Below the pieces are notes generated by a model. The model saw only the letters and a program-made list of their open reading frames with translations. It made no database searches and was not told where the DNA came from. 64,000 nt of DNA from Paenibacillus_E sp052115445 (lineage in GTDB: Bacteria > Bacillota > Bacilli > Paenibacillales > NBRC-103111). Numbering within the stretch: position 1 is the stretch's first letter; each line of letters begins with the position of its first letter. Of the stretch, positions 16,208 to 24,474 are shown one piece after another. Location of the stretch: positions 84,240 through 148,239 of the forward strand of contig NZ_JBFRGR010000017.1 of the NCBI RefSeq assembly GCF_052115445.1, in the 5' to 3' direction. The translations under genes and the position numbers were made by a program.

Positions 16208-16250
16208 ACAAAAAAAGCCCCCAACCCCACAAAAAGTGGAATTGGAGGCT
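16208..16250 (-). terminator. Terminator, minus strand (possibly bidirectional)
   Basis: On the minus strand GCCTCCAATTCCAC pairs with GTGGGGTTGGGGGC around a TTTTT loop and is followed by TTTTTTT. It lies seven bases beyond the stop of the membrane protein gene that ends at 16257. Confidence 0.85.
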
Positions 16251-16256
16251 TCTTAC

Positions 16257-16766
16257 CTATACGGTTTTATCTACAAAGGAAATTTTATTGTTTTCAGCAA
16301 ATTTTTTCAGCTTAGACGCCATCGCCACAATATCAAAACGGTTCAACGTTTTGTTGTATACCCAACGAGGAGACTTGCCCGTAAGCTCGATGATAATTTG
16401 ACCAGGTGCATGTACGATCTCTTTAATATTTTCCGCACCAAGCACTAATTCTCGGGCCAGTCCTCGCTTCGAGAGATTCGTCTTGGTCACTCGCAAGTAC
16501 GGTCTCCGCACGAAATAAATAAGTACGCCGACTACCAAGTAGCTAAGCGTTGTATACCAGTACATTTTATCCCCTTCGGTTTTCGTCAATGTAAATAACA
16601 AGAAGAGCGAAACTACGATGAAGAACGCAGCCAATAGGATGCTTCTTCCTTTAAACACGACCGGACGATCCGGATCTGTTGAAATCGGCGCCATCCCTTG
16701 TTTAGATCGGGTTTGATTTGCCTTTTTCGTATTCTTACTTACCATTCTTTCCCACTTGCGTGACAT
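16257..16766 (-). CDS. Small membrane protein of unknown function
   Basis: A protein of about 169 residues I cannot name. The basic N-terminus (about 45 residues, many Lys, Arg and Ser) is followed by two hydrophobic segments, about residues 42-60 (ILLAAFFIVVSLFLLFTL) and 70-86 (TTLSYLVVGVLIYFV), and a soluble C-terminal half that ends in KLKKFAENNKISFVDKTV. That tail resembles a small PH-like fold, which is only a guess. I chose the ATG at 16766 because GGGAG lies upstream; an in-frame ATG at 16796 would overlap that ribosome site. It stands alone between aroF and the secreted beta-helix gene. Confidence 0.72.
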   Translation of the reverse strand: MSRKWERMVSKNTKKANQTRSKQGMAPISTDPDRPVVFKGRSILLAAFFIVVSLFLLFTLTKTEGDKMYWYTTLSYLVVGVLIYFVRRPYLRVTKTNLSKRGLARELVLGAENIKEIVHAPGQIIIELTGKSPRWVYNKTLNRFDIVAMASKLKKFAENNKISFVDKTV

Positions 16767-16859
16767 GCCTTTCACTCCCTGCGTAATAGTTACCAAACTC
16801 TTCTCCTCATAATCCCATACTTACGACAGAATGTCGATATTTAGCTTGTCATACACGGC

Positions 16860-16882
16860 AAAAAGGAGCCCTCTCGGACTCC
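16860..16882 (-). terminator. Terminator of the secreted beta-helix gene
   Basis: On the minus strand GGAGTCC, a GAGA loop, GGGCTCC, then TTTTT. It lies nine bases beyond the stop of the gene ending at 16891. Confidence 0.75.
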
Positions 16883-16890
16883 CCACTACC

Positions 16891-18690
16891 TTATTTGTTC
16901 ACATTCGAGTTATACAGATTCCCTCCACCCGTTCGCACATCATTCGTCGCTGTGGTTCCTGTTGCCGCACTCGTTGCATAGACGACGTATCCTGCCACAC
17001 CGTCCAAATTCACAGTATTATTGTTAAACGAATTATTCACACCAGTCGCATAGTCCGAACCATGCGTCCGTACTTGGAAGGCATCTACAACGTTCGCGTT
17101 GCCATTCCGATACCCTTGATTATAGCGAATAATCGTATTCACACCTTTTACATCAACGAAGCTGTCAGCACTATTCGCCCCACTTATTCCAGTACCATTA
17201 AACGTGCAGTACTCAATAATCGTTCCGCTGGCACCTTCCTTCACATCAATATGCTCTGCTGTAATACCGCCATCGAAATTCGTATGACTAATCACATTCC
17301 CTGTTACAACATGCTCATATGGTGAGCTTGAATCGGAACCCACATACGCACCTTCCCCATACCCCGCTTGATACAACCCTGTATCGTAAATAAGCGAGTA
17401 CGACAAAGTATTGTAGGAGCTGCCGTCGCGGAAATGGACACCTTCATCACCTACATTGTGAACTTCTACATTATTTAACAAATTGTTGTTCCCATTGTCG
17501 ATAATGATACCCTTCTGTGCTTGCGTGATTTCAATATCTCGGACCTCCCAATAATTACCAGTTAAATGAATGCCATAGGAGCCATCGTTCACATTCACAC
17601 CCTTGAGCACAGCTGGATTAGCCGCATCACAGCTCTTCAGCACAATCGGATTGGCAGCCGTTCCGTTTTTGTCCGAATAGAATAATCCCTGCCCACCCGG
17701 GTCGCCACTCGTCGAACGATCACCCACATAATTACCTGGGGCAAGCAGAATGACGGACCCTGCCACTGCATTTTTCATCGCATTTTGAATCGCAACCGTT
17801 GTCGTCAGTGCATTCGTACAACCGCTAGGCGGCGTTCCCGCAGTCGTTGTCACATTAATTGTGCTGCTTTGGCTTGAAGCATTCCCAGCCGCATCCTTAG
17901 CTTTGACGTAGTAGCTATACGAGGTAGACGCTGCTAAACCCGTGTCACTCGTGGAAGTACCCGTCACGGTCTTCAGGAACGTGCCATTGCGATACACATC
18001 ATAGCCCGTTACACCCATATTATCTGTCGAAGCGCTCCAGCTGAGATTGATTTGGCTGCTGGAAGCCGCTGTGCCATTAAATCCACTAGGCGCTGTCGGC
18101 GCTTGGGTATCCCCACCTGTACCTCCACCGCTAACGACAACAAGTTGCGGCTTGTTCGAAGCATTCTCATTACTATTCAGTGTTGTATATTTCCCGACAC
18201 TTTCTTGAAGTGCAAATGAAACGACACCATCTCCTGCCGCTTGCGCAGTCACATACGCAGTAACATCAATCTCGTTGTACGTCGTCGTCGTATTGATGGC
18301 AACACTACCTGCTGAGCTGCCAACCGTTGGTTTCGTGCTCCAGGTAATCGCGGATTGCGACCAGCTATCGGTCGTTTGATACGCAGATAGAACGGTTGAC
18401 GCGGAGGCGCTGCCATAAATCCGGAGCTTCGCACTCGTTACACCTGAAAGGCCCGAGAGACTATATTTGAGATACGTGTAACGAGATGCACCTGGGTCAT
18501 TTTTCACATACAACGAAGTGGCTGTTCCATAATTGCTTGTCGGGCTACCTTCATGCACATAAGAATCATCTGATGGACTTAGTGTGGTTGTCGCCGCTCC
18601 TGCAATTGCTGGAACTGCAAGCAGAATCACCGTTGAGAGCAGCACAACAGCCCCTGCCTTACCATTCAAATCTTTGAAAAGCTTTAACAT
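16891..18690 (-). CDS. Secreted DNRLRE/FnIII/right-handed beta-helix protein
   Basis: A 599-residue exported modular protein, probably acting on polysaccharide. A Sec signal (about residues 1-31, ending AIAGA) is followed by a DNRLRE/CBM96-like carbohydrate-binding domain, about residues 34-188 (DDSYVHEGSPTSNYG, TYLKYSLSGL), a short Gly linker, and a fibronectin type III domain at about 197-283 (APTAPSGFNGTAASSSQINL). From about 290 to the end runs a right-handed parallel beta-helix with repeated N-rich strands (YWEVRDIEITQAQKGIIIDN, VHFRDGSSYNTLSYSLIYDT). This fold is shared by pectate lyases (PL1/PL9-like) and other polysaccharide enzymes; I see no unambiguous catalytic triad. AGGAGGAG precedes the ATG. 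An AraC regulator lies directly upstream on the same strand. Exact activity is unknown. Confidence 0.87.
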   Translation of the reverse strand: MLKLFKDLNGKAGAVVLLSTVILLAVPAIAGAATTTLSPSDDSYVHEGSPTSNYGTATSLYVKNDPGASRYTYLKYSLSGLSGVTSAKLRIYGSASASTVLSAYQTTDSWSQSAITWSTKPTVGSSAGSVAINTTTTYNEIDVTAYVTAQAAGDGVVSFALQESVGKYTTLNSNENASNKPQLVVVSGGGTGGDTQAPTAPSGFNGTAASSSQINLSWSASTDNMGVTGYDVYRNGTFLKTVTGTSTSDTGLAASTSYSYYVKAKDAAGNASSQSSTINVTTTAGTPPSGCTNALTTTVAIQNAMKNAVAGSVILLAPGNYVGDRSTSGDPGGQGLFYSDKNGTAANPIVLKSCDAANPAVLKGVNVNDGSYGIHLTGNYWEVRDIEITQAQKGIIIDNGNNNLLNNVEVHNVGDEGVHFRDGSSYNTLSYSLIYDTGLYQAGYGEGAYVGSDSSSPYEHVVTGNVISHTNFDGGITAEHIDVKEGASGTIIEYCTFNGTGISGANSADSFVDVKGVNTIIRYNQGYRNGNANVVDAFQVRTHGSDYATGVNNSFNNNTVNLDGVAGYVVYATSAATGTTATNDVRTGGGNLYNSNVNK

Positions 18691-18803
18691 TATTACTCCT
18701 CCTTAGTCACCATTAGATAGCGCTTACAAATAAAATTATAAAAGATCATCGCGTGCACATGTTTTCAGCTATTGTTCAGAACTTGCACTGTGTTGCTGTC
18801 TTT

Positions 18804-19649
18804 TTATACCTGCATGCGATACGACTTCGGCGTCGTTCCAAGCATATTCTTAAACACACGTGAAAAGTAAGACCCATTCTGAAAGCCCACCTCCTGAGCG
18901 ATATAACTAGCCGATTTCGAAGTGGTTTCGAGCAAGAGACAAGCTTCCTTTAATCTGCGGGATATAATAAATTCCGTTATCGTACGCCCCGTTGACTGCC
19001 GAAAAACATGAGATAAATAAAAGGTGGAGAGATGCAAATCCTCTGACATGCGTTGCAAATCAAATTTATCCTTGTAATGCTTTTCGATCCATTCTGTGAT
19101 TTGCCCAGCCGTATGATTACTGCTCAGCTTCGCCCTCTCCTTCTGAGTATGGCAAATTTCACTTTCATAAGGCTCAAGCTGCTGAAGCATAGATAATAAG
19201 CATAAGACAAATTCCTCTTGCTGTTTGTGCGTCGAAACACGACTTAGTTTTCTATGTAAATGCTCATAACATTTGGCTAAATGCTGTTGCTGAGGGATCA
19301 CATGACCGGTTAACGCATGCTTCCAAAGCGTGTTATACCATGTGCGAATCCCGCTAAACGCGCGCAGCGCTGTATCCAATCTGTAAGGATCAAACATCAG
19401 AATTGATCGCACAAAGGGACCTTGGATTTGAATGCGATGCAATTGAAATGGTTGGAAAATTAAAAGGCTGCCTGGCTCAATGGTGTACCAGCGTTTATTC
19501 ACTTCCACACGTCCTACCCCTTCATACACATAGAGGAATTCCATACAAGAATGGGCATGATAGATCTCCCAATTTTGATTTCGACTTGATTTCTCATGAT
19601 TCAGATGAAAGGGCTCCTTGGTGACATCAACACTTGTGCTAAGTTTCAA
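18804..19649 (-). CDS. AraC-family regulator with cupin sensor domain
   Basis: A 281-residue transcription regulator: N-terminal cupin-type ligand pocket (about residues 20-110, with HAHSCMEFLYVYEGVGRVEV and GSLLIFQPFQLHRI) and C-terminal AraC double helix-turn-helix (about residues 180-281, LQRMSEDLHLSTFYLSHVFR and YIAQEVGFQNGSYFSRVFKN). The start is a TTG at 19649 with GGGAGGG seven bases upstream. The layout matches regulators of sugar-use genes. Its nearest same-strand neighbour downstream is the secreted beta-helix protein, a plausible target. Two TTGTACAA palindromes lie upstream and may be part of its promoter control. Confidence 0.9.
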   Translation of the reverse strand: MKLSTSVDVTKEPFHLNHEKSSRNQNWEIYHAHSCMEFLYVYEGVGRVEVNKRWYTIEPGSLLIFQPFQLHRIQIQGPFVRSILMFDPYRLDTALRAFSGIRTWYNTLWKHALTGHVIPQQQHLAKCYEHLHRKLSRVSTHKQQEEFVLCLLSMLQQLEPYESEICHTQKERAKLSSNHTAGQITEWIEKHYKDKFDLQRMSEDLHLSTFYLSHVFRQSTGRTITEFIISRRLKEACLLLETTSKSASYIAQEVGFQNGSYFSRVFKNMLGTTPKSYRMQV

Positions 19650-19714
19650 AAGCTATCCCTCCCGATTATGGAAATGGTTTACATTATGAGCGTGAGCACA
19701 CTCTATCACATCCT

Positions 19715-19735
19715 TGTACAAAACAATTGTACAAA
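19715..19735. promoter_or_regulatory. Paired TTGTACAA palindromes
   Basis: TTGTACAA occurs at 19715-19722 and 19728-19735, 13 bp apart, upstream of the AraC-type gene. The spacing suggests a protein-binding site; the protein is not identifiable from sequence. Confidence 0.4.
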
Positions 19736-19778
19736 TTCTAGAAATTCCTGTGTTTTGTTTAGATGCGATGCATGCACA

Positions 19779-19831
19779 CAAAAAAACAGATCCTGCCATT
19801 TTCTCCCGAGAGAAAATAAACAAGATCTGTT
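19779..19831 (-). terminator. Terminator of the amine oxidase-ridA-tatA operon
   Basis: On the minus strand AACAGATC and GATCTGTT enclose an inner stem (TTTTCTC/GAGAAAA) and are followed by TTTTTTT. It lies just past the tatA stop and closes the operon. Confidence 0.85.
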
Positions 19832-19842
19832 ATCAGGTCATC

Positions 19843-20061
19843 TTATGCGTTGACCTTTTCCACACGTTTTTCTGGCGCTTCAAGATGCTCAGGGGATTCC
19901 TTCCCTTCACCTACGAGCTCCCTGGCTGAATTTTTAAATTCATGCAGGGTACGACCTACAGCTCGACCAAGTTCAGGCAGCTTAGACGGTCCAAACAATA
20001 CCAATACAACGACTAAAATTAACATGAGTCCAGGTAATCCAATATTTTGCAGCACAGGCAC
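19843..20061 (-). CDS. tatA: Twin-arginine translocase subunit TatA
   Basis: A 72-residue TatA/E-type pore subunit of the twin-arginine pathway. One N-terminal membrane helix (about residues 5-22) is followed by the conserved FGPSKLPELGRAVGRTLHEF amphipathic segment and a charged tail (EHLEAPEKRVEKV). The start is a GTG at 20061 with GGAG five bases upstream. It is the third gene of an operon behind a Tat-signal amine oxidase and ridA, and tatC is encoded divergently 2.7 kb away. Like the TatAd-TatCd pair of B. subtilis beside PhoD, this suggests a translocon dedicated to the neighbouring substrate. Gram-positive systems usually need only TatA and TatC, and both are here. Confidence 0.95.
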   Translation of the reverse strand: MPVLQNIGLPGLMLILVVVLVLFGPSKLPELGRAVGRTLHEFKNSARELVGEGKESPEHLEAPEKRVEKVNA

Positions 20062-20076
20062 ATCATCTCCGTTTCA

Positions 20077-20640
20077 TTAGTCTTGGTTATGGTGCTTTGG
20101 ATACACAGCTACGGCTTCAATTTCAATCAGCCAATCGGAGCTAACGAGACTTGCAATACCAACCGTAGAACGTGCTGGCTTCACAGGATTAGCTTCTGTT
20201 CCAAAAAATTGCGCATACGCGTCAAACCAGCCCTGATAATCGAACTTGCCATCTTTGGCTGCATCTGGCGTCACATAGACACGAAGATAGGCAACATCTG
20301 CAAGTGTGAGGCCTTTATCTTTTAATTGCGTTTCAATGGCCTTTAGAATGCCTATCCCCTGTGTTTTCGTATCCCCATAGCGTTCATATACGGTTTTGCC
20401 TTCTTTATTGATAACGGGCGGCACGGTACCGCTTGTGAATAGATAGGAGGCTCCCGCAGGGACTGACACACCCGCAGCAATGGAAGAAGCAGGATTCCCA
20501 TAAAATTCGACTTCGTTAATTGGCTCTGCATTATATTTACTTGATTTCTCAGTCCCAGCCGCATAGGCACTTACGCAAATCAGACATGAACCAACGGTAG
20601 CTGCTACGATTGTCTTCCACTTTTTCGATATTATCATCAT
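20077..20640 (-). CDS. Exported RidA-family imine/enamine deaminase
   Basis: A RidA/YjgF-type protein of 187 residues, longer than the usual 125-130 because of an N-terminal signal peptide (about residues 1-28, KKWKTIVAATVGSCLICVSA then AYA-A). RidA proteins hydrolyse reactive imines and enamines formed by amino acid deamination. The family's active-site Arg and Glu appear to be present (KPARSTVGIASL and WLIEIEAVAVYP). AAGGAG precedes the ATG. It follows the amine oxidase gene by 17 bases and precedes tatA by 15. The oxidase should release an imine outside the membrane, so an exported RidA fits as its partner. Export is inferred from the signal sequence; RidA is usually cytoplasmic. Confidence 0.9.
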   Translation of the reverse strand: MMIISKKWKTIVAATVGSCLICVSAYAAGTEKSSKYNAEPINEVEFYGNPASSIAAGVSVPAGASYLFTSGTVPPVINKEGKTVYERYGDTKTQGIGILKAIETQLKDKGLTLADVAYLRVYVTPDAAKDGKFDYQGWFDAYAQFFGTEANPVKPARSTVGIASLVSSDWLIEIEAVAVYPKHHNQD

Positions 20641-20657
20641 GATTCACTCCTTCTTCT

Positions 20658-22265
20658 CTATTCTTTCATTACGCGTTCATGAATTTCGGTAACAACTTTC
20701 CGCGCAGATTCAATAGCCCCAGCTTGCCAAGCAGTGATATAACTAATATGCTCCCCTGCCAAATATATACGACCATCGGGTTTGCATAGGGTTGGATAAT
20801 AGTTCTTACGATCGTCTGCCGTATAGGAAGCCCAGCCGCCTTGATTATATTTAATTTTCTTCCAATCCACAGAGAAAGAGGTTTCGAACTCCTTGTGGTA
20901 TTGTGGGTGAATCTTCGCTCCTTGGCTTAAGGCATAATCTTCTCGCGCAGCAAGTGACATATTACCTAATTTATCTGCGTTCCCTCCGAATGAATAATAT
21001 CCTAATAGAATTCCTTTTTTGGAAAAATAGTCATTCGGCGGGTAATAGATATTGGCAATATCCATATTCGTCAATGAGCTTCCGCCATAAATCATCTCAT
21101 CTTCTTCCCAGAAGCGGCGTTTAAATTGAAGACCAATTTTACCTGCAGCAGCATAGCTTATCTTAGCGATTGCAGTCGACATTTCAGGAGAGAAATCCGC
21201 TTTAATGTTCTTGAGGACAGGGAGCGGGATGGTACAGATGCAGAAGTCTCCATCAATCTCTTTATTTGCTCCGCTGTTTAAGTCCTTATACAAAATCTTA
21301 ACGCCATCAGAAGACTGTTTAATCTCATGAACTTCCGCATTGAATTGAATTTTGTCGCCTACGCGTTTCTCGAACGCCTTCGCAATCATATCCATCCCGC
21401 CAACAGGGTGGAACATCATCATTTGCTGATCATAGCTATACTCACTGCTGAGGAATTGACCAAAACCAGAATTGATGATCGCTTTTAAGCTAAATGGATC
21501 CTTCCGAACACCTGCGTCAAATTTACCGCCGGGTTCTTCAACATAACCAGCTCTGCTTGAACCTTTATAGAACAGATCCGCGTTTAGATCCCCTTCGCTT
21601 TTCAAATACGCAACAAGCTTCGTTTTCTCTTCTGTTGTCAAAGGGAGATCTAACGCTTTCTGATTAACAGCTTTAGCCAGCATTTCTGCCACATAACCAC
21701 GTACATCGGCTTTGGCCTGCCGCTTAGGAACTTTTACGCCTGATAACTCGCCTACATTTTCATTATAGTAATACCCGCTCTCATTCACATTGTTAAAGGG
21801 TTCTATGGCAACTCCGAATTTGCGGGCATAGTCCAGCGTCACATGAAATTGAGGAATTCGCATCGGCCCTGCATTGAAATACATGCCATTATCGAAGCGA
21901 GCCACCTGCTTTACGCCGCCAATCTCTGTTACTGTTGTCCCTCTACGCACTGTCCATGCTCGTCCGCCTGAACGTGCTCTCGCTTCTAGGATGGTGCACT
22001 GATAGCCGGCATTACCCAGCTCATAGGCTGCTGTCATCCCGGCAATCCCACCGCCTAAGATGATGACTTTCTTGCCATTACGATTCGCAGATGTAAGATC
22101 CCTTCCCGATGGCGGCGTGTAATCTGCGGCTTTCATCGTTTCCGGGGAGAGTAGTCCTAAAGTACCCATCACACTGAATATTGCGGCTGACCCTCCTAAT
22201 TTGCCGACTTTTGTCAAAAATTGTCTACGTGTAATTTGATCTTCTTGGATCGGTGTCTTCTCCAT
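20658..22265 (-). CDS. Tat-exported flavin monoamine/L-amino-acid oxidase
   Basis: A 535-residue flavin amine oxidase. The N-terminus carries a twin-arginine signal (TRRQFLTKVG at residues 12-21, hydrophobic stretch to about 40, MKA near 45), as expected for an enzyme exported with FAD bound. The dinucleotide fold reads VIILGGGIAGMTAAYELGNA (about 69-88) with EARARSGGRAW. Internal VGGMDMIAKAF and the C-terminal FAD segment GRIYLAGEHISYITAWQAGA are typical of the family, which oxidises amines or L-amino acids to imines with H2O2 release. AGGAG lies before the ATG. It leads the operon with exported ridA and tatA; a perfect TnrA/GlnR-type box lies about 80-95 bases upstream. Substrate is unknown. 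Confidence 0.92.
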   Translation of the reverse strand: MEKTPIQEDQITRRQFLTKVGKLGGSAAIFSVMGTLGLLSPETMKAADYTPPSGRDLTSANRNGKKVIILGGGIAGMTAAYELGNAGYQCTILEARARSGGRAWTVRRGTTVTEIGGVKQVARFDNGMYFNAGPMRIPQFHVTLDYARKFGVAIEPFNNVNESGYYYNENVGELSGVKVPKRQAKADVRGYVAEMLAKAVNQKALDLPLTTEEKTKLVAYLKSEGDLNADLFYKGSSRAGYVEEPGGKFDAGVRKDPFSLKAIINSGFGQFLSSEYSYDQQMMMFHPVGGMDMIAKAFEKRVGDKIQFNAEVHEIKQSSDGVKILYKDLNSGANKEIDGDFCICTIPLPVLKNIKADFSPEMSTAIAKISYAAAGKIGLQFKRRFWEEDEMIYGGSSLTNMDIANIYYPPNDYFSKKGILLGYYSFGGNADKLGNMSLAAREDYALSQGAKIHPQYHKEFETSFSVDWKKIKYNQGGWASYTADDRKNYYPTLCKPDGRIYLAGEHISYITAWQAGAIESARKVVTEIHERVMKE

Positions 22266-22282
22266 GCTTCCATCTCCTCAGT

Positions 22283-22313
22283 TTAAGTTTGGCTATCCGC
22301 TACTTAAACTTAA
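22283..22313. promoter_or_regulatory. Inverted repeat in the amine oxidase leader
   Basis: TTAAGTTT (22283-22290) and AAACTTAA (22306-22313) form a perfect 8-bp inverted repeat 15 bases apart, between the TnrA-like box and the amine oxidase start. It could be an operator for the nearby LysR-type regulator or overlap the -10 region. Role unproven. Confidence 0.4.
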
Positions 22314-22342
22314 CAGCGAAGACATGAACAGTCATTACTTTA

Positions 22343-22359
22343 TGTAAGATAATATGACA
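22343..22359. promoter_or_regulatory. Perfect TnrA/GlnR-type box
   Basis: TGTAAGATAATATGACA fits the TGTNA-N7-TNACA consensus of B. subtilis TnrA and GlnR at every fixed base. It lies in the divergent region between the amine oxidase and a TnrA-like MerR gene. If transcription of the oxidase starts near 22300, its centre would fall about 50 bases upstream, the usual place for TnrA activation. Confidence 0.7.
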
Positions 22360-22446
22360 TAAATTTTAATTATACTAAGATAAGTATCGTTTATTTGATC
22401 GTTTTTCCATATAATGATAGAGTTTCATTATTAAATGTCACATATA

Positions 22447-22463
22447 AGTTAATTAACCTTACA
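22447..22463. promoter_or_regulatory. Near-match TnrA/GlnR-type box before the MerR gene
   Basis: AGTTAATTAACCTTACA differs from TGTNA-N7-TNACA only in the first base. It lies just ahead of the ribosome site of the MerR gene, a position suited to self-repression. AT-rich DNA can give such matches by chance. Confidence 0.4.
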
Positions 22464-22484
22464 TTAAATTGGAGGTATAGGCTG

Positions 22485-22715
22485 ATGATGACAAAGAAAA
22501 AAGTAATTCAAATTGGTGTTGTAAGTGAACTAACGGGGTTAACAGAGAGGCAAATTCGATACTACGAGGACCNCAAGCTTATTTTTCCAGACCGAAGCAA
22601 GGGAGGCGTTCGTAAATATTCCTTCGAGGATATTCAAACCATTATGGATATTCACACAAAGCTAACTAACGGCTTTCATACGGTAGAATTAAGACGAATG
22701 CTAGCCGGCTCCTAA
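22485..22715 (+). CDS. Short MerR-family regulator resembling TnrA/GlnR
   Basis: A 76-residue DNA-binding protein that consists almost only of the MerR winged helix-turn-helix. The sequence QIGVVSELTGLTERQIRYYE followed by KLIFPDRSKGGVRKYSFEDI is very close to the DNA-binding part of B. subtilis TnrA as I recall it. TnrA is about 110 residues and GlnR about 135, with C-terminal tails that respond to glutamine synthetase; here the protein stops at RRMLAGS, so that tail is missing. I chose the ATG at 22485 because GGAGG lies nine bases upstream. It precedes tatC by 32 bases. It may bind the same boxes without direct nitrogen sensing. One N lies in codon 30. Confidence 0.85.
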   Translation: MMTKKKVIQIGVVSELTGLTERQIRYYEDXKLIFPDRSKGGVRKYSFEDIQTIMDIHTKLTNGFHTVELRRMLAGS

Positions 22716-22747
22716 CACTTCCTCACCAATTAGACTGGAGGGCTCCT

Positions 22748-23506
22748 ATGCAGATCAAAGAAATGATGTCACTTGTCGAACATTTAACCGAACTACGCAC
22801 ACGTATTATTCGCGTCCTCATTGCTGTCATTCTAACCTTAATTATTGGATTCGTCTTCGCTCAGAATATTTTACTTTACCTTAAGCAAAGCTCCACAGCA
22901 TCCGATATTACGTGGCATGTCTTTTCACCGATGGATAGCATTCGCATCTATATGTTGATTGCATTCGCCGTTTCGCTCACACTTACACTACCATTTATCC
23001 TTTATCAAATTTGGGCTTTCGTCAAAAAAGGACTTACCAAAGATGAGCAAGTCGCCACACTTCGGTACATCCCCTATACGTTCTTATGCTTCATGATTGG
23101 ATTAGCTTTCGGTTACTTCGTTGTATTCCCCATGTGTATCAAATTTACATTAGGCGTTACCGAAAACCTTGGATTAACTCAGACCTACGGTGTTGCTCAA
23201 TATTTTAGCTTCATGCTCAATATTATCATTCCGTTGTCTTTAGCCTTCGAACTTCCGATTGTCGTCATGTTCCTTACGAAACTAAAGCTGCTGAATCCTA
23301 AATTATTAAACAAAGTCCGAAGATATGCCTATCTGATTCTGATTATTACAGCGAGCTTAATTTCACCACCTGATTTAATCTCGCATCTGATGGTAGCCAT
23401 CCCTTTATTCGCTCTATATGAAATTAGCATTTTGCTATCTCGCATCGTTTATAACGGGCAACAACGGGAGCAGAGTCTCAGTCAAGTCGAATATGGCGTC
23501 TCCTAA
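22748..23506 (+). CDS. tatC: Twin-arginine translocase subunit TatC
   Basis: A 252-residue TatC, the receptor that recognises twin-arginine signals, with six predicted membrane segments. The N-terminal family signature is visible (LVEHLTELRTRIIRVLIAVI) together with the conserved FSPMDSIRIYMLIAFAVSL and the later LAFELPIVVMFLTKL and LISPPDLISHLMVAIP. GGAGG lies six bases before the ATG. It is probably co-transcribed with the short MerR gene upstream and faces the operon that holds tatA and a Tat substrate. A tatA-tatC pair split around one cargo gene suggests a dedicated translocon. Confidence 0.95.
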   Translation: MQIKEMMSLVEHLTELRTRIIRVLIAVILTLIIGFVFAQNILLYLKQSSTASDITWHVFSPMDSIRIYMLIAFAVSLTLTLPFILYQIWAFVKKGLTKDEQVATLRYIPYTFLCFMIGLAFGYFVVFPMCIKFTLGVTENLGLTQTYGVAQYFSFMLNIIIPLSLAFELPIVVMFLTKLKLLNPKLLNKVRRYAYLILIITASLISPPDLISHLMVAIPLFALYEISILLSRIVYNGQQREQSLSQVEYGVS

Positions 23507-23586
23507 AATAGTCCTTCTCTCATATTGTTCATCTCCATCAGTTCGGATATAGTTACGTCATAACTGGCATACAGAAAAGGTGAACT

Positions 23587-24474
23587 ATGCGAATTGAACA
23601 ACTCATTTATATTATTGAAATCAATCAAACAGGTTCCATTTCTTTAGCAGCGGAAAAGCTTCACGTATCCCAGCCGAACATCTCTCAAGCGATTGTCAGC
23701 TTAGAGGAAGAGCTAGGCGTGAAGCTTTTCGTTCGCTCGCGCACCGGAGCCATTCCTACGGAAGACGGGAAATTAATTATTAGCAAAGCCATAGAGATCA
23801 TGAATAAAGTGGAAGAACTTAGAGAAACTGCAGGTTTTCAATTCAATCAACTGTCAGGCTCTCTTTCCATCGCCTCTGTACCGAGTCTTTGTTTAAGTAT
23901 TCTTCCTCCAACATTAGCTATCTTCAAAAATAAGCACGCTGATGTTGAACTTATCATGATGGAGATGAATTATCCACAGATTGTACAAGAAGTACTCGGT
24001 GGACAAGTCGATCTGGGACTCATCGCTGTTGGCACCAATTATACCAACACTCATGCGCGACTGGTGACAGAACATTTGCTAGAATGCCGTATTATGGCCT
24101 ATGTGGGTAAAAAATCCCCTTTATCACACCGTACTAGCATCTCCATCGAAGAACTCCTGCTAGAACCCCTTTTGATATCCTCTGATTTCCTTATGAACAT
24201 ATTCAAAAAGCATGGGGAGCCTAACATCCTATTTAAGTTGGGGAATTCAGAAGCAGCTAAGCGGATTATTGCCGAAGGAATCGCGATCGGCTTCTATACG
24301 GAGACAGGAATGAGATATGATCCTTATCTGGAAACAGGCAGTATCGTCGCACTCGAAATCACAGGCGTGGATTTAGGCGTTTCCTTCCGATCCTTGCGCC
24401 TGAAGAGTCGGCACCTTTCACTGCCTTGCAAAGAATTTATGAAGGAACTTAAAACCATTATTGCGGTAATGTGA
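23587..24474 (+). CDS. LysR-family transcriptional regulator
   Basis: A 295-residue LysR-type regulator. The N-terminal helix-turn-helix is clear (INQTGSISLAAEKLHVSQPN, then SQAIVSLEEELGVKLFVRS, residues about 12-55), followed by the inducer-binding domain (LSGSLSIASVPSLCLSILPP onward). AAAGGTG lies before the ATG. It follows tatC by 80 bases on the same strand and its 3' end overlaps the convergent APC permease gene by 17 bases. Location suggests it controls the amine oxidase operon or the permease, perhaps with an amine or amino acid as inducer; this is inference. Confidence 0.92.
   Translation: MRIEQLIYIIEINQTGSISLAAEKLHVSQPNISQAIVSLEEELGVKLFVRSRTGAIPTEDGKLIISKAIEIMNKVEELRETAGFQFNQLSGSLSIASVPSLCLSILPPTLAIFKNKHADVELIMMEMNYPQIVQEVLGGQVDLGLIAVGTNYTNTHARLVTEHLLECRIMAYVGKKSPLSHRTSISIEELLLEPLLISSDFLMNIFKKHGEPNILFKLGNSEAAKRIIAEGIAIGFYTETGMRYDPYLETGSIVALEITGVDLGVSFRSLRLKSRHLSLPCKEFMKELKTIIAVM

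Noticed and set aside
16831..17325. Plus-strand reading frame opposite the secreted beta-helix gene
   Set aside because: It is antisense to a gene with signal peptide, domains and a terminator; its composition is Ile/Thr/Arg-rich shadow sequence.
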